64,000 nucleotides of DNA from Phyllostachys edulis. Lineage: Eukaryota; Streptophyta; Magnoliopsida; Poales; Poaceae. Location of the stretch: contig CM070562.1 in the NCBI GenBank assembly GCA_036346405.1, positions 107,336,999 through 107,400,998 on the forward strand, read 5' to 3'. The notes beneath the pieces are model-generated. The model worked only from the letters and a program-made list of their open reading frames with translations, ran no database searches and was not told the origin of the DNA. Below, piece by piece: positions 23,899 through 36,500 of this stretch. Both the position numbers and the translations under genes were made by a program. Every line of letters begins with the position of its first letter. Positions within the stretch are counted from its first letter, which is position 1.

Positions 23899-24050
23899 AG
23901 GAAAAATTTAGAATTTGCCACTACTAAAGAGTGATATCTAGGATTTGCCACTCCATATGAGGATGACATGTGGGTCCAGGACCCACATGTCATCCTCACA
24001 TGAATGGCAAATCCTAAATTTTCTATGAAATATGGCAAATCCTTGAATCT
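23899..24050. mobile_element. Fold-back MITE with 9-bp flanking repeat
   Basis: The centre (23,959-23,997) is a perfect inverted repeat with 19-bp arms around a single base. Outer copies of GGATTTGCCA/TGGCAAATCC extend the hairpin. CCCGATATA occurs on both sides (23,890-23,898 and 24,051-24,059), which fits a 9-bp target-site duplication as made by Mutator-like transposases. No coding capacity. Confidence 0.65.
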
Positions 24051-24059
24051 CCCGATATA

Positions 24060-25017
24060 ATGGTGCTGGTGATTCGTGAAGGACATGTAATGCAATGCAT
24101 GTGCGGCTCGCTGTCTCTTCTTTGGACTCGGTGATGCTCTCTGCCACACGTCAGCTGTTCATGCCGTCGTGTGTCTTGTGCTATCAGTCACTGCCTAGTG
24201 CCCACATTAGTTTCTCTCTCATTTGACATTTTATGTCACGAGTAAAACCACAAGCATTTTCTCTTACGCTGTCTGTTTGATTTGCCTTTTTTTAGCAGGC
24301 TATGTACTGCCGAGAAATCGTTGTGACGAGTTCGGTGCCTCACACTCTCAAACTCTCCCAAAGCCACTTTTTTTAAGTGTGTGCGTGTGTAGCTAAGAGC
24401 AAAGCAGCAATTCAGCAAGCACACTACAACTGCGACCTCAAAGGCTCAGATTGCGTGTGCTTTGCTCTGATATGCTAGTTAGTTGGAGCGGTCCGATCCA
24501 AGCAAGCAACCTTTCGTGCAGCCAAGCACGGTTCTTGATGACGAGATAAGCCTTTGTTAATTTCTTGCCAATTCGAAACGCAATAAACTTCTTGCATTTT
24601 ATATGCAATATGGATATCGCGAAACGGGGTAGCAGCCAAATAATAATAGCGATCCTATCGTGGAGCTGCGATGTTATCATGTTAGTATTAAGCTATTTTT
24701 TTATCTGTTACGTCGTGCAAACATTCCATTCTAAAGCTTTTCCACATAAAATATCTTTTTTTAGAGAATGATACACTCACACTACACACCACACGCATAA
24801 CCACACACCACGTGAGCTAATGAAGCATGAAAACGAACACGAAAAACCCCAACGTCTGCGTCATTTTTTTTGGTGACCTACGCAACGGTCCATGAAAAAG
24901 GTCATCATACCGAGTCCGCCCCGTCTTTTCCGTGCAATCTCCCTGATCATTTTCTCCTTTTGTTTCTGGGTGAGGATGAGGCCACGCATGAAAGTCTTTC
25001 TGACGACGCTGAGTTGC
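24060..25017. other. Intergenic DNA, no gene seen
   Basis: Short ORFs on both strands look random. No conserved motif, repeat pair or clear MITE boundary was seen, apart from AT-rich simple stretches. Confidence 0.5.
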
Positions 25018-25675
25018 ACTCGTTATCTATCATTGCTCTCGGCCAAGTCCACGTCAGAAGGTCGTAAACTTACTTTGCTTCTTGTACGTATGATCGTGAC
25101 CAGGCATATTCAAACAATGTACTCCCTCCGTTTTTAAATACATGTCGTTTGATCAAACGTGCAGTTAAACTTAACTAACTTTAACTAATAATATATGAAA
25201 AACTATTTAGATTGATCATGAGTGAATAGTAACATTAGATTTGTCATGATAAATATTTTCATAATATAATGATTTTGTAATTTTCTACTAACAAAATTAT
25301 ATAAATTTAACCGCACGCTTGATCAAACGTCGTGTATTAAAAAACGGAAGGAGTAATTCTCACGCTACTGCTGTCATAGTCAACGACGGTCGAACCTTCC
25401 TCAACAAAACTTCAAAAACTCGTTATCTATCATTGCTCTCAGCCAAGTCCACGTCAGAAGGTCGTGAACTTTCTTTGCTTCTTGTAAGTATGATCGTGAC
25501 AAGGCATATTCATCCCATCCAAGAGTGTTGTAATCCCTATAGAGTATTTGTGTAATGATCTTAGGGTCCTTTTGAAACGCAGCAATTTCGTAGGATTCAC
25601 AGCAAACAATGTAATTCTCACGCGACTGCTGTCGTAGTCAACAACGGTCGAAACTTCCTGGAAAAAACTTCGAAT
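25018..25675 (+). repeat. Tandem duplication upstream of LKR/SDH, one copy carrying a MITE
   Basis: 25,018-25,112 and 25,418-25,512 are near-identical (offset exactly 400). The following segments 25,353-25,416 and 25,611-25,674 (GTAATTCTCACGC onward) also match each other. Copy 1 is interrupted by the Stowaway element 25,122-25,353. Copy 2 has about 90 unrelated bases (25,513-25,600) but keeps the MITE insertion point empty. Each copy contains TCCACGTCAG (25,048-25,057 and 25,448-25,457), an ACGT-core motif of the kind bound by plant bZIP factors. Confidence 0.8.
25122..25353. mobile_element. Stowaway MITE, 232 bp
   Basis: Terminal inverted repeats CTCCCTCCGTTTTTAAATA and TATTAAAAAACGGAAGGAG are flanked by TA on both sides (25,120-25,121 and 25,354-25,355). 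These are the hallmarks of Tc1/mariner-derived Stowaway MITEs. The duplicated segment at about 25,602-25,620 reads AACAATGTAATTCTCACG without the element, i.e. an empty target site. Confidence 0.9.
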
Positions 25676-26299
25676 TGGGACGGAGGAAAAAAAAAATCCC
25701 AGAAGCAGCAATACATAATACGAACATTTAATTACGCTGTGCTTGCTGGAAACCTGGATTCACACGCAAGTGAGCTTCGTTGGAAATTTTATTCTCACAC
25801 ACACCAATCACTTGCTTACTGGATAAAGCCAAGGAGAGGAACCAGGAGCTTTTTTATTTTTGTAATCAAAATTTTTTAAATGCTTTAAAGATAATATCTA
25901 CCAAACTTTATTTCTAATTTTGATTTCTTTATCACACCACGACCACGGCTTGACCAAACTTACCACGATAACCCTTTAAACCAACACCTATCCGTTTTTA
26001 GACTAAGTTATGTCACACTAAGAAAAGTGGCGTGACAATACTCAGGACGCCGAGACGAATAACGTGACAACGTGCTTTTTCTACACCACGTGTTATGATG
26101 TGATCAAAAGGAAGTGATAAAATTAGGGATAGGTTATCTTCCAATATTTTTTAAAAATAGATTAAATAATAAAAAGGTTAAGGAATCAGACAGATTGCAA
26201 CCTGTTCCCACGGCCAGTCCAGTCTCCTTCCCAACTTTTTGTTTGGCTGCCGTCCTCGTCTCCTGCGCCTCCAACAGTCAACTCCTACTTCCGCGACGC
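25676..26299 (+). promoter_or_regulatory. Probable LKR/SDH promoter-proximal region
   Basis: No gene seen. The region is AT-rich with TTTAAAAATAG and TAATAAAAAGG at about 26,148-26,176 as possible TATA-like elements, followed by C-rich leader-like DNA. Transcription start cannot be fixed from sequence. Maize LKR/SDH is known to be controlled by the bZIP Opaque-2 and rice LKR/SDH by related bZIP and DOF factors; which sites matter here is inference. Confidence 0.35.
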
Positions 26300-26456
26300 C
26301 CACCAAATTTTTTTAGCGTGTCCAAATCGTGCTGTTCTTCCGCCACCTATTAGCTCTCGATAACTACTCCTCCCATCCCCTGCCTCCTCATTCACCGGTA
26401 CGCGCGCGCCATTCCATTCCGCCCTCGCCGACGTCGCCGTTCGGCCGCAATCCGAG
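26300..26456 (+). other. LKR/SDH: Possible 5' UTR exon of LKR/SDH
   Basis: C-rich, pyrimidine-rich DNA typical of a grass 5' leader ends in CCGAG followed by GTACGCC at 26,457, a plausible splice donor. It contains no ATG in any frame that would join the coding exon at 27,584 in phase. The left limit is a guess. The intron that would follow (26,457-27,583) contains a 23-bp direct repeat (26,591-26,613 and 26,625-26,647) and an hAT-like MITE. Confidence 0.4.
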
Positions 26457-27037
26457 GTACGCCACGGTTTTCCTCCGGTGATTCCTCACCAATCTAATCT
26501 AGCCAAGTTTGTGTTGTTTTTTTTTTTTTGGAGTTTCTGGTCGCTTTGCCTTGCGATTCGAACGCGGACTCGTGGCTTGGGATTTCCTCACCATGCATGT
26601 TGGAAAAGTAGCTCGGTCCTTCAACCATGCATGTTGGAAAAGTAGCTGTATTTTTTTGGTTGGAACCTTGATCTGGACTCTTGTTGCTTGAGTGGCCATC
26701 AGACAGGACCATGGTTGGTTGTACTTAGTGTGACCACGTATGCCCACCCCACTCAGAACAGAATCCATGTTTGGTTCCAATCTTTTTTGTTAGATTATTA
26801 AATCGTTTTATCGTTTGTCAACGTAATTCCCGGCAAATTTGCAAGCAAAAAGTGTGTTCAACAAGGAGTTTTCTTTTGTAAAAATGAAACAGTTTTCGAG
26901 TGATTGAGTGCTCCAAGTTACTTATCATGGTCTTTTTCTTTAAACTAAAAAGCAGAACATTTCTTTTTCATGCGAACATGGGTACTGAACAAATGTTTGA
27001 AAAATAAACATCCTGTGCAACAGCACACAGTCTTAGC

Positions 27038-27287
27038 CAAGGATCAAGAAACCGAACCGGGCAAAATCCTGCCCGGTGCCATTTCTCTGTTACCGGCCGG
27101 TGACCGGAAATCCCGGAAAAATCCCGGCCGAAATTCGAAGAAAGGAATTTGAATTTGGGATCTAACCGCAGAGATTTTGATTTTGAATTTGAATTCGAAG
27201 AATTTCGGCCGGGATTTTGGATCCCGGTCCCCACCGGGAAATCCGGTAACGGCGGTTACCGGCGGTAACCGGCCGGGTTTTTCTCCG
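27038..27287. mobile_element. hAT-like MITE, CCGGTAACCG-rich family, copy 1
   Basis: It begins CAAGGATCAAGAAACCGAAC and is packed with CCGG, GGTAACCG and CCCGG words in inverted orientation. Flanking octamers GTCTTAGC (27,030-27,037) and CTTTTAGC (27,288-27,295) agree at 6 of 8 positions. Its right terminus is less well preserved than in the two related copies at 47,906-48,415 and 59,004-59,200. It lies in the first LKR/SDH intron. Confidence 0.55.
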
Positions 27288-27583
27288 CTTTTAGCCACTA
27301 CGCTGTCACATGATCTTTATTCGGAATCCTATTCATATGACAGAAAATGTAACTATAATCATTTGTTGGAAATTTGTGATAACACGATTGTCATGCATTC
27401 ATTTCATTTTCAGGAGTTGTAGGTAACAGGTTCTTGATCGTGGCGCCTTAATTGGACTCATCCTCTATGAGATCTGCGATAACTGTAGTGTGTCACTTGA
27501 TCCCTTCTATTGTTAAACTGTGCATTTTGTGATAATTGATTATTTGAACATTGAAGGTATGTTGACTGCATTTTCATTCACAG

Positions 27584-30500
27584 TGCAATGACACTTTGCT
27601 GGGCAATGGAGTTGTTGGTATTCTTGCCGAGACTGTTAATATGTGGGAGAGGAGGGTACCATTAACTCCATCCCATTGTGCTCGTCTTCTGCTCGGAGGA
27701 GGCAAGAGCAGAACTGGTGTAAATCGGATTATCGTGCAGCCAAGCACAAAGAGGGTCCACCATGATGCTCAGTATGAGGATGTTGGCTGCGAGATTTCGG
27801 AAGACCTGTCGGAGTGTGGTCTTATTATAGGCATTAGACAGCCAAAGGTTATATTACTCATAAAGCTAGATATTCTAATCGACTGTGTTTTGTAGTCTGT
27901 ACCAGCATTATTGTTTCGAAACGTTTTGAGATGTGTTTTCATGTGCAGTTGGAGATGATTCTTCCAGATAGAGCTTATGCATTCTTTTCACACACCCACA
28001 AGGCCCAGAAAGAAAACATGCCACTATTAGATAAGGTAGCTACCATATGTTTGTATCTTCATTTTTTCGGTTAATGTGCACAAACATTTCTACGGAGGTA
28101 TTAAATTGTGAATTCTTGTTCTCAGATCCTTGAAGAAAGAGTGTCCTTGTTTGATTATGAGCTAATTGTTGGAGATGATGGGAAAAGGTCGCTAGCATTT
28201 GGGAAATTTGCTGGTAGAGCTGGGCTGATAGACTTCTTACACGGTCTCGGACAGAGTAAGAACACTGCCGTCATTTCTAGTTCTTGTATTGACCTGATAT
28301 TATTATTCCTGTGATGCTTGAATTTGCTATCTGAACTCACTCTATCTTAGGAACTAGTTTTTAATCATGAAAGGTATTTTGCTCCTCACAATTAATTGTT
28401 TATGCAGAAGTGGATTGATGGCTCATATTACAACTTTTAATTATAAAAGCCTGTCTTTGGTGTTGTTCATTATTCAAGCAGCTCAAGTTTTCCCCTTAAA
28501 ATTTTAGGATATTTGAGCCTTGGATACTCGACACCATTTCTCTCTCTGGGGCAATCTCATATGTATCCTTCACTCGCTGCGGCCAAGGCTGCAGTCATCG
28601 CCATTGGTGAAGAGATAGCAACATTCGGACTTCCATCTGGAATTTTTCCAATAATATTTGTATTCACTGGAGCTGGAAATGGTAATTCTACTATTAATGT
28701 CCAATAGTATTTTTATTCATTGGAGCTGGACTTCCATCTGGAATGTTTTCAATACTATTTGCATATACATTAACAAACCAAACAGTCAGGTTTTATTGTC
28801 TTAGGTAGGTGGTTAGATTGTAACACTTTTACTCCTCACATATATAACTTTATATGTGACAGTTTCTCAGGGCGCACAAGAGATATTCAAGCTATTGCCC
28901 CATACCTTCGTTGATGCCGAGAAACTTCCAGAGCTTTCTGTGGTATTACTCCTTTTCTGTCAGAAGTTTCAAATTTAACTATTTAAGTAAACAACTGCTT
29001 TTGTGAGTTTCTGTTTGTCCTGACTGAAATGAATGAAATTTCTGTCACCCCCCTTTCTATATACTGAATGATATGTGTAACTTATCGATGTTAACAAATT
29101 TGGTTCTTAACTGAGTGGCGATTGGTTTAGGTATTTGATTTTATCTGTAAGCATAGCTTCTTAAGATACCTCACTTTGCTCTATTTCCCAAATTATACAG
29201 GCCAGGGGTCTGTCTCGACATTCTCAGTCAACCAGGAGAGTGTTCCAACTATATGGATGTGTTGTGACTTCTAGAGACATGGTCTCTCCCAAGGATCCCA
29301 CCAGATGTTTCGACAAAGTAATGCACGTTTCTTAAATTTAACAAACATAAGTTGATTTAGTTTCTAACAGGAAATGGTCAGGTATAACAACATTACCATA
29401 GGTAATTAATCATACAAAAATCCCACATTTTATCATGTCGGCAATCCCCTTTTCTCACTATACTGTTTTGTCTTAATGTCATCAATTCATTACTGATTTG
29501 CTACACAGAGCTGTCCAAATGTTATGCGTATCTATTTTCATTATATTGACCATGTCCTTATGTTCTTAATCCAATTCACTGATGCACTAGTGGTCTTATT
29601 GCTTCTCTTAATTACGTTATGTTCAAGTGTTATCCACACACATCCTCATTTGTTTGATTATACATATCTCATTATCATTTCCTCACTTTCCAATGGCCTA
29701 ACTGTAAGAAATCTTCAATCGACATCATTTGCAGGCTGACTATTATGCTCATCCAGAACACTACCGCCCTGTTTTTCATGAAAGGATTGCTCCATATGCA
29801 TCTGCCATTGGTATGGCCCTTAGCTGATTGCTTTAATTTTATATTGTTCTGTTCTGTTCTTCACAAGAACTAATAACTAAAATAGGTTTTCTCTAACACT
29901 AGCGTGTGAGACCAACTGTAAATGGATATTTTCTGTATTGTTGCACAATCTCTAAAATAACTATCAAACATAGGATTTTCTTCATCTATATGAGTTTAGT
30001 TTTGTAAAAAAAAAAAGGAACAGTATTGGATAGCCAGCCTACAACTCTTGTTTTGTATAGCACAGAACAGAGCTAGTATAAAACTAAAATTGATACTAGT
30101 GTCGATAAAGTTGCTAATCTAAGGACACGGTGGGTGCAGCCTTTGTAGGGTGTATAGTTTAGACTTTACAATGAATCATGGTGGGGGTTAATAAAAATCT
30201 GTTATTTGTTGCAAGAATTTGTAAGATTAGATTAGTCATTTAGCCATTATATTCTAATATGTATCTGCGGGTTTCTACAGTAAACTGTATGTACTGGGAG
30301 AGGAGGTTTCCACGATTATTGAGCATTGATCAGTTTCAACAACTGATGAAGAACAGTTGCCCTTTGGTTGGTATTTCTGATATAACCTGTGACGTTGGAG
30401 GTTCCATAGAATTTGTGAGCAGGAGTACATCAATAGAGAGGCCTTTCTTCCGGTAATGCATTCCTCGTAATTCTTTTGGATATTCATCATGGACGCATAA

Positions 30501-33500
30501 ATTGCTTATGATCTTATGTTCATTGCCTAGTAATTGTAGCTCAATAGAACTGTCTCTGGTAAACACTACAGTACCTTATAGATACTTGGTGGCTACTTCT
30601 TCATAATTAGTAGTTCTTGCTTCAGTAATCACTAGTTATCTTTTGACGGATTACTGGATATGCAACTATAGGTACGACCCTTCTACTAATTCATACCATG
30701 ATGATATGGAAGGCGATGGTATGATCTGCTTAGCTGTTGACATTCTCCCTACGGAATTTTCTAGAGAGGTGAGAGATTTCTAATAAAAAAATTAAAGCTA
30801 TTTTTGTTGAAGCATCAATTTGTTGTTGAGATGACTCTAATTCCCCTGTACTTCAACTCTGTAGGCCTCCCAGCATTTTGGAGACATATTATCTAAATTT
30901 GTTGCTAGCTTGGCCTCAGCTAAGGGACTGTTGGAGCTTCCTTCCCACTTGAGAAGAGCCTGCATTTCACATGCTGGCAGACTCACTTCTCTGTATGAAT
31001 ATATTCCTCGGATGAGGAAGACTATGATGTAAGCTTCAAATCTTTCTCATCTTTGCTATCGTACTGATGTTGGATAGCTTTCTAGGATAGGCATGTATTT
31101 GTGTTTGTTCCCCGAGAACCCAGAAAAAAAAAGAGCTAAATAGGTAATCTTATTAAAATATATGTTTCATAGTAAACAGGAGATAGCTCCAAACCGTTCA
31201 TGTTATGCTTATTTTTGTACTTAGTAGATAAAGCACTTCAGATATAGATGTACCGGACTGTCCAAAGAAAACAGATGGGGGAAGTTGGTAAACAGCACTA
31301 CTGGAAATGATGGATATTTAATACCAAGAGACGAAGATATTAAAACTTTATGCGTGTGTTGTTATTGTTCATTTGTTAGCTTTTGAGAAATTTGGCACTG
31401 GGCTGTTATTCATGCTTCTGCTATTCTATCAATAATTTTACAACCATTGTGTTCATCTTTCTCTCTCTTTTTTTGCATTAGATTTTTTTAGAAAATTACT
31501 ATTTTTGTTGCTATCTGCTAGCATGTGTTGTGTTAAAAAAATTTATATTACCATAGTTGTCTAGCTATGACTGTTGTGGCACGGGTTGGTTGGGTACGGG
31601 TGCAGGATCAAGGATAACCGGTTATGGGGGGTGAATAGGCGGTTTTTAAATTCTTTTGGCTAAAAATAAATTTTGCCAAATTAAATCTAGGAAATACGAT
31701 TTCACAAATTAAGGCATAAAGGGTCTAGGGTTTTCTAAGTGTACTACAATATCAAGATAAACTAAACAATCTAAACAAAATAAACAAATAGCTTATAAGA
31801 ATAAATGCACAAAGTAAAGAGCGGGAGAATAAACCACACTACGGAGACAAATGATGTTTTTTCCGTAGTCTCGGAGACTTACCTGTCTCCACTAACTCAC
31901 GTTGAGAAATCTTGATCAACTCAAGCCGGCTTCACACAAGCACTTTCCCGATCATTAATGGTAGCTCTTCTTCATTCTGGATAGGCGAGCTCCAACCTTC
32001 ACAAATACCCGGGTCTTCTCACAAGCTTCTTTAAGAAGATCACCAACGCAACTCCGAACCGTCTAGGAGACAGCAATCTCTAAGAGTAATGAACCAATGA
32101 TTCTTCGCTTGAAGATGCTCAAGTGCCACAAAGATCAAACTCTACACAAAGCACTTGGAAAAACCTCAACAACCTTTACAAGATGATTTTAATGCTCTCA
32201 AAGAGTGGATGAACTAGCAAAGGGCTCAAGAGTATTCAATAAGGTTCTTAAAAGCTCTCTTGCTACAGTGGGTGGGGTATTTATAGCCTCTACCCACTGT
32301 ACTAGCCGTTGGAGCACGAAATCCAGTAAGAAACAGCAAAGTCGGTCAGACTGCCGGTATGTGGCCGGTCAGTCCGGGCTGAGAAATAACAGTCAACTGC
32401 TCTGCATTTAATGCACAAAAACTATCCGTTACGACATGTCCGGTCAGACCACCACCTAGGGTCCAGTTAGACCGGTCTACAAGAAATCCAAACCAGAGAA
32501 AAGCGTGCTACTGTAAAAAGCTGACCGCACTGATGGACCGGGGATCCGGTTAGTCCGAGGTATAACTTGCGGTCAGTCTGGCTTCAGAAATTTTGTAGCA
32601 AGACACAAAAATATACTTTTCTGAAAAAAATTGATCGGGTCACTTAACCCGAAGGGATTCGGACTAATAGTGTTAGTCCTACCTGAAGATTTAATACGAA
32701 ACAAGAAAAACTCTCTTCTCGAAAAGGTGTCGGCAACCTGCATCGGAAGTTCGGCCTCCCGACATATACCAGCGGTTTGTCCGGCCATTGAAAATATAGA
32801 AAAGGAGCTTTCTGGAAAAAGCTGACCACGGGGTTTATCTGGGGATCCGGTCAGTCTGGCTGTGCAAATAAAACACATATAAATTATGGCCAGACTATTC
32901 CAAAAGAAACCGAGATTTGAACCAAGAAAGATTGAGCATGTGTGGCATCATTTGCTTTCAAGCTACTAGTCATTTGATCCTCTTCATAGTACGGTTTCCT
33001 ATTCTAGCAATCCGGTCTTTTATCATTCATTCTCCTAGACCAGTAAAACTATGAAAATGTCCTATTGACTAGATACCTTTGCCTTGAGCTAGATGAAATT
33101 CTTGAGCACTCTTTCATCTTTGTCCGAGAATAACCCTTTTAACTTCTTGACAAAAAAAGTTAGTACAAGACACATGATTGTTTATAATTACCAAAACACT
33201 ACAAATAGAGCCTAGATTCTTCAACGGGTCCGAGAACCGAGGGTAGGGCACTCGCTCTTGAACGGTGGGCCATGCCACCGCCAAAGCTCTGAGGCTTAGT
33301 TGAAAAGAAAGGGGAGAGACTAAGAATTTTGTTTATTCATTACTTGATTGATAATAGATATATACTATCCCTTTTATAAGGATGACCCTACTTGATGCCT
33401 AAGAAATAATCTATAAAGAAACCTATCTCTAGCAATTAAATCTAATAATAACATGCTTAACTAATAGATAATACCAAACACCTAATAGATAGATTCTTAA

Positions 33501-36500
33501 AGAATAAATATTTCCTAATAAGCACGATAGTACTGTTCCACGTGAATAGTACATGTGCTCTGAAGGCTACGTCAGATTGTCGTGATGCTATAGTGCTCCC
33601 CAGATTGTAGACCATAACATTACACCCCTCACGAGGAGGCAGCTCATCCTCGAGCTGTCAGGTGGCGGCCATGGACGAAGGCCTTTGCATCCCCATGTTG
33701 ACAGGAGTATTCAGTACCGGTGTCGATTCGCTTGAGAGCACATCAGCGATACTCCGACGTATGGCGCCAAAGAAAGAAGTGCCTTAGCATGTCATGGTGT
33801 TGAGGAAGACGTCAGCGGCATGGGCAACCGACATGGGGCAGCAGTTACACTCTTACTGTCATGGAGCGTGACAATGGCGGGAAGGACGTGACGGCGGTGT
33901 TGGCCCCTCAGTCGCTACGCTCTGCATTGCCTATGGCACAACATCGACCGGTCGTGTGGAAAAGATCGTCGCTGGACAGCGGCATCCTTCCTCCAGTGGA
34001 GCTGCATCGGGGGTGAAACCAAGGGCAGCGATGCGGCTGTTATGAATAGCGCTTGTATTCAATATGAGGCCAATGGGCCAGTATATATACACAAAATACA
34101 AGTGGTGAATATGCACATAACCCCTCATAACAATGGGGAATAACACACATAACCCCTCATAACAATGGGGAATAACACACTTAGACATATATCTCTAACA
34201 CCCCCCTCAAACTCATGGTGGATCAACAACATTGAGTTTGGAGAGGTAGAAGCCATGTTGTGCTCGAGTGCGGGCCTTCGTGAAGAAATCGCTATCTCAA
34301 GCTCTAAGGCACATCTTGAAGAGCAATCACCGATCATGCACACAAGACCGCATGAAGGAAGCATCAACACCAATATGCTTGGTGAGCTCATGCTTCACAG
34401 GATCACGGCACATCTTGATAGCTTTGATCTTGTCGACAAGAGAGAGTCGGTGTAGTGACGTGAAACACCAAAATCCTCAAGTAACCACCGTAGCCAAGTA
34501 ATCTCTGCCAAGAGGGCTCGCAACTCGGCCTCTGCACTAGAACGGACAACTGCGGTTTGTTTCTTTGTCTTCCGTAATGAGAGAACCACCAAGAAAAACA
34601 CGATGGCGAGATAGACCGTGATCGGAGGATTCTTGGCCCAAGTAGCATCCGAATAAGCTGAAGTCAGAACGAATTTGGAGCGTGGAAAGAAAAGACGGCG
34701 AGAGATAGTCCCACGAAGGTATCGCAGAACTCGAAGAAGGTGGCTGTAGTGGACCTGAGTGGGAGCAGAAACGAACTGACTCAGAATGTGAACTGGATAA
34801 GTGATATCCGGACGAGTAACAGCAAGGTAGACAAGACTCCCAACAAGATGACGATAGCGAGTCGGATCAGAAAGAGGCTCGCCATCAGAGGGTCGGAGGT
34901 GAACATTGAGCTCCATGGGAGTCTCAACAGTACGCTGATCAGTGAGAGAGGCACGATCAAGAAGATCCTGAATATACTTATCTTGGGACATAAAGAAACC
35001 ATCTGGAGTGGAAGTAACCTCAATCCCAAGGAAGTAACGAAGAGGACAAGATCTGACATAAGGAACTGCTCACTAAGACGAGCCTTGACAAAGGCAATGT
35101 ACTCAGAATCATCTCCGGTAATGATCATGTCATCAACATATAAAAGAAGAAGAGTCCGACCACGAGGCGAAGTGTGGACAAAGAGCGCATGATCATGATC
35201 ACTCACTGAAAAGCCAGCAGCATTGACCACAGAGGAGAAACGCTCAAACCAAGCACGAGGGGCTTGCTTAAGGCCATAGAGAGAGCGACGAAGGCGACAG
35301 ACCATGCCCTCAGGAACAGAATACCCAGGTGGCGGATGCATGTAGACCTCCTCACGCAACTCGCCATTAAGAAAGGCATTCTTGACATCAAGCTGAGAAA
35401 CAGACCAGTGGCGAACAGACGCCACCGAAAGAAGAGTGCGGACAGTGGTCATGTGGGCCACAGGAGCAAAAGTCTCATCGTAGTCACGACCATACTCCTG
35501 CTGGAAGCCACGAGCAACAAGACGCGCCTTATAACGCTCAAGAGAGCCATCAGAGCGAGTCTTAATCTTATAGACCCACTTACACGTGATAGGACGAGAG
35601 TGAGATGGAAAAGGAACAAGATCCCAAGTACCGAAGACGCTCGAGGGCAATCTCCTCGGCCATGGCATCTTGCCACTCGGGGTAATGTGACATCCGTAGG
35701 GGACAAGATTACAAGTAGCTGCGACAAAAAAGGCAAAAGCAGGCGGGGGGCGAATCGTGGCGATCGCGGAGAGCGAGGCGAGGAGAAGATGACCCATCGG
35801 GGAAGATGGAGCATCGAAGAAGATGGCTCATCTGGAAGATCCTCAATCTGAGGTCGATGAGTGTAGAGCGAGTGTAGTGGGGGAGCACGAGGAGTCGTGA
35901 GAGGCAAGCGGCGTCGACAACGGCAGAGAGGCCACAGGAGGAATATGTGGAGACTCGATGGGGCCGGGTGGGCGAGGGCAAGACAGATATAGGTGTATCT
36001 GGAAAGGTCAAAAAATATAGAGACTCCACAGAGGAAGCGAAGGAGAGACAGGGCGTGGGTAGAAGGGGCGAGACTCGTCGAAAGTCACATCCCGAGAAAT
36101 CCGCATCCGTCGACCAACAGGATCCCAAAGCCGATAGCCCTTGTGCTCGAGATCGTATCCCGTAAAAACACACTCAACGGTGGCGGTCATTTTGGTGCGT
36201 TCTCGAGGCGAGGAGAAGGTAGCAAACGACCAAAGCAGAGCGAAAGGCGAGTAGTCGAAGGAGACCACAGAGACGCTCAAAAAGGATCACACCATGAAGA
36301 GCAGAAGAGGGCTGGATGTTGATGAGATAGGTGGCAGTGGAAACAGCCTCGGCCCAAAAGTGAGGTGGAATAGAGGCGGCAATCATTAGAGCACGAGCCG
36401 TCTCAAGGAGGTGACGATGCTTGCGCTCAGCAACACCATTCTGAGCATGAGCACCAGGACAAGAGAACTGAGCGAGAGTGCCCTGTTCAGCAAGGAAGCT

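Noticed and set aside
27596..27895. TTG at 27,596 as a genuine LKR/SDH start
   Set aside because: Only an artefact of allowing alternative start codons; plant genes seldom start at TTG. The frame is real, but the start is unresolved.
34740..36322. Plus-strand ORFs of 70-195 codons across copia B
   Set aside because: Antisense shadows of the minus-strand RT and integrase frames, which contain the recognisable catalytic motifs.
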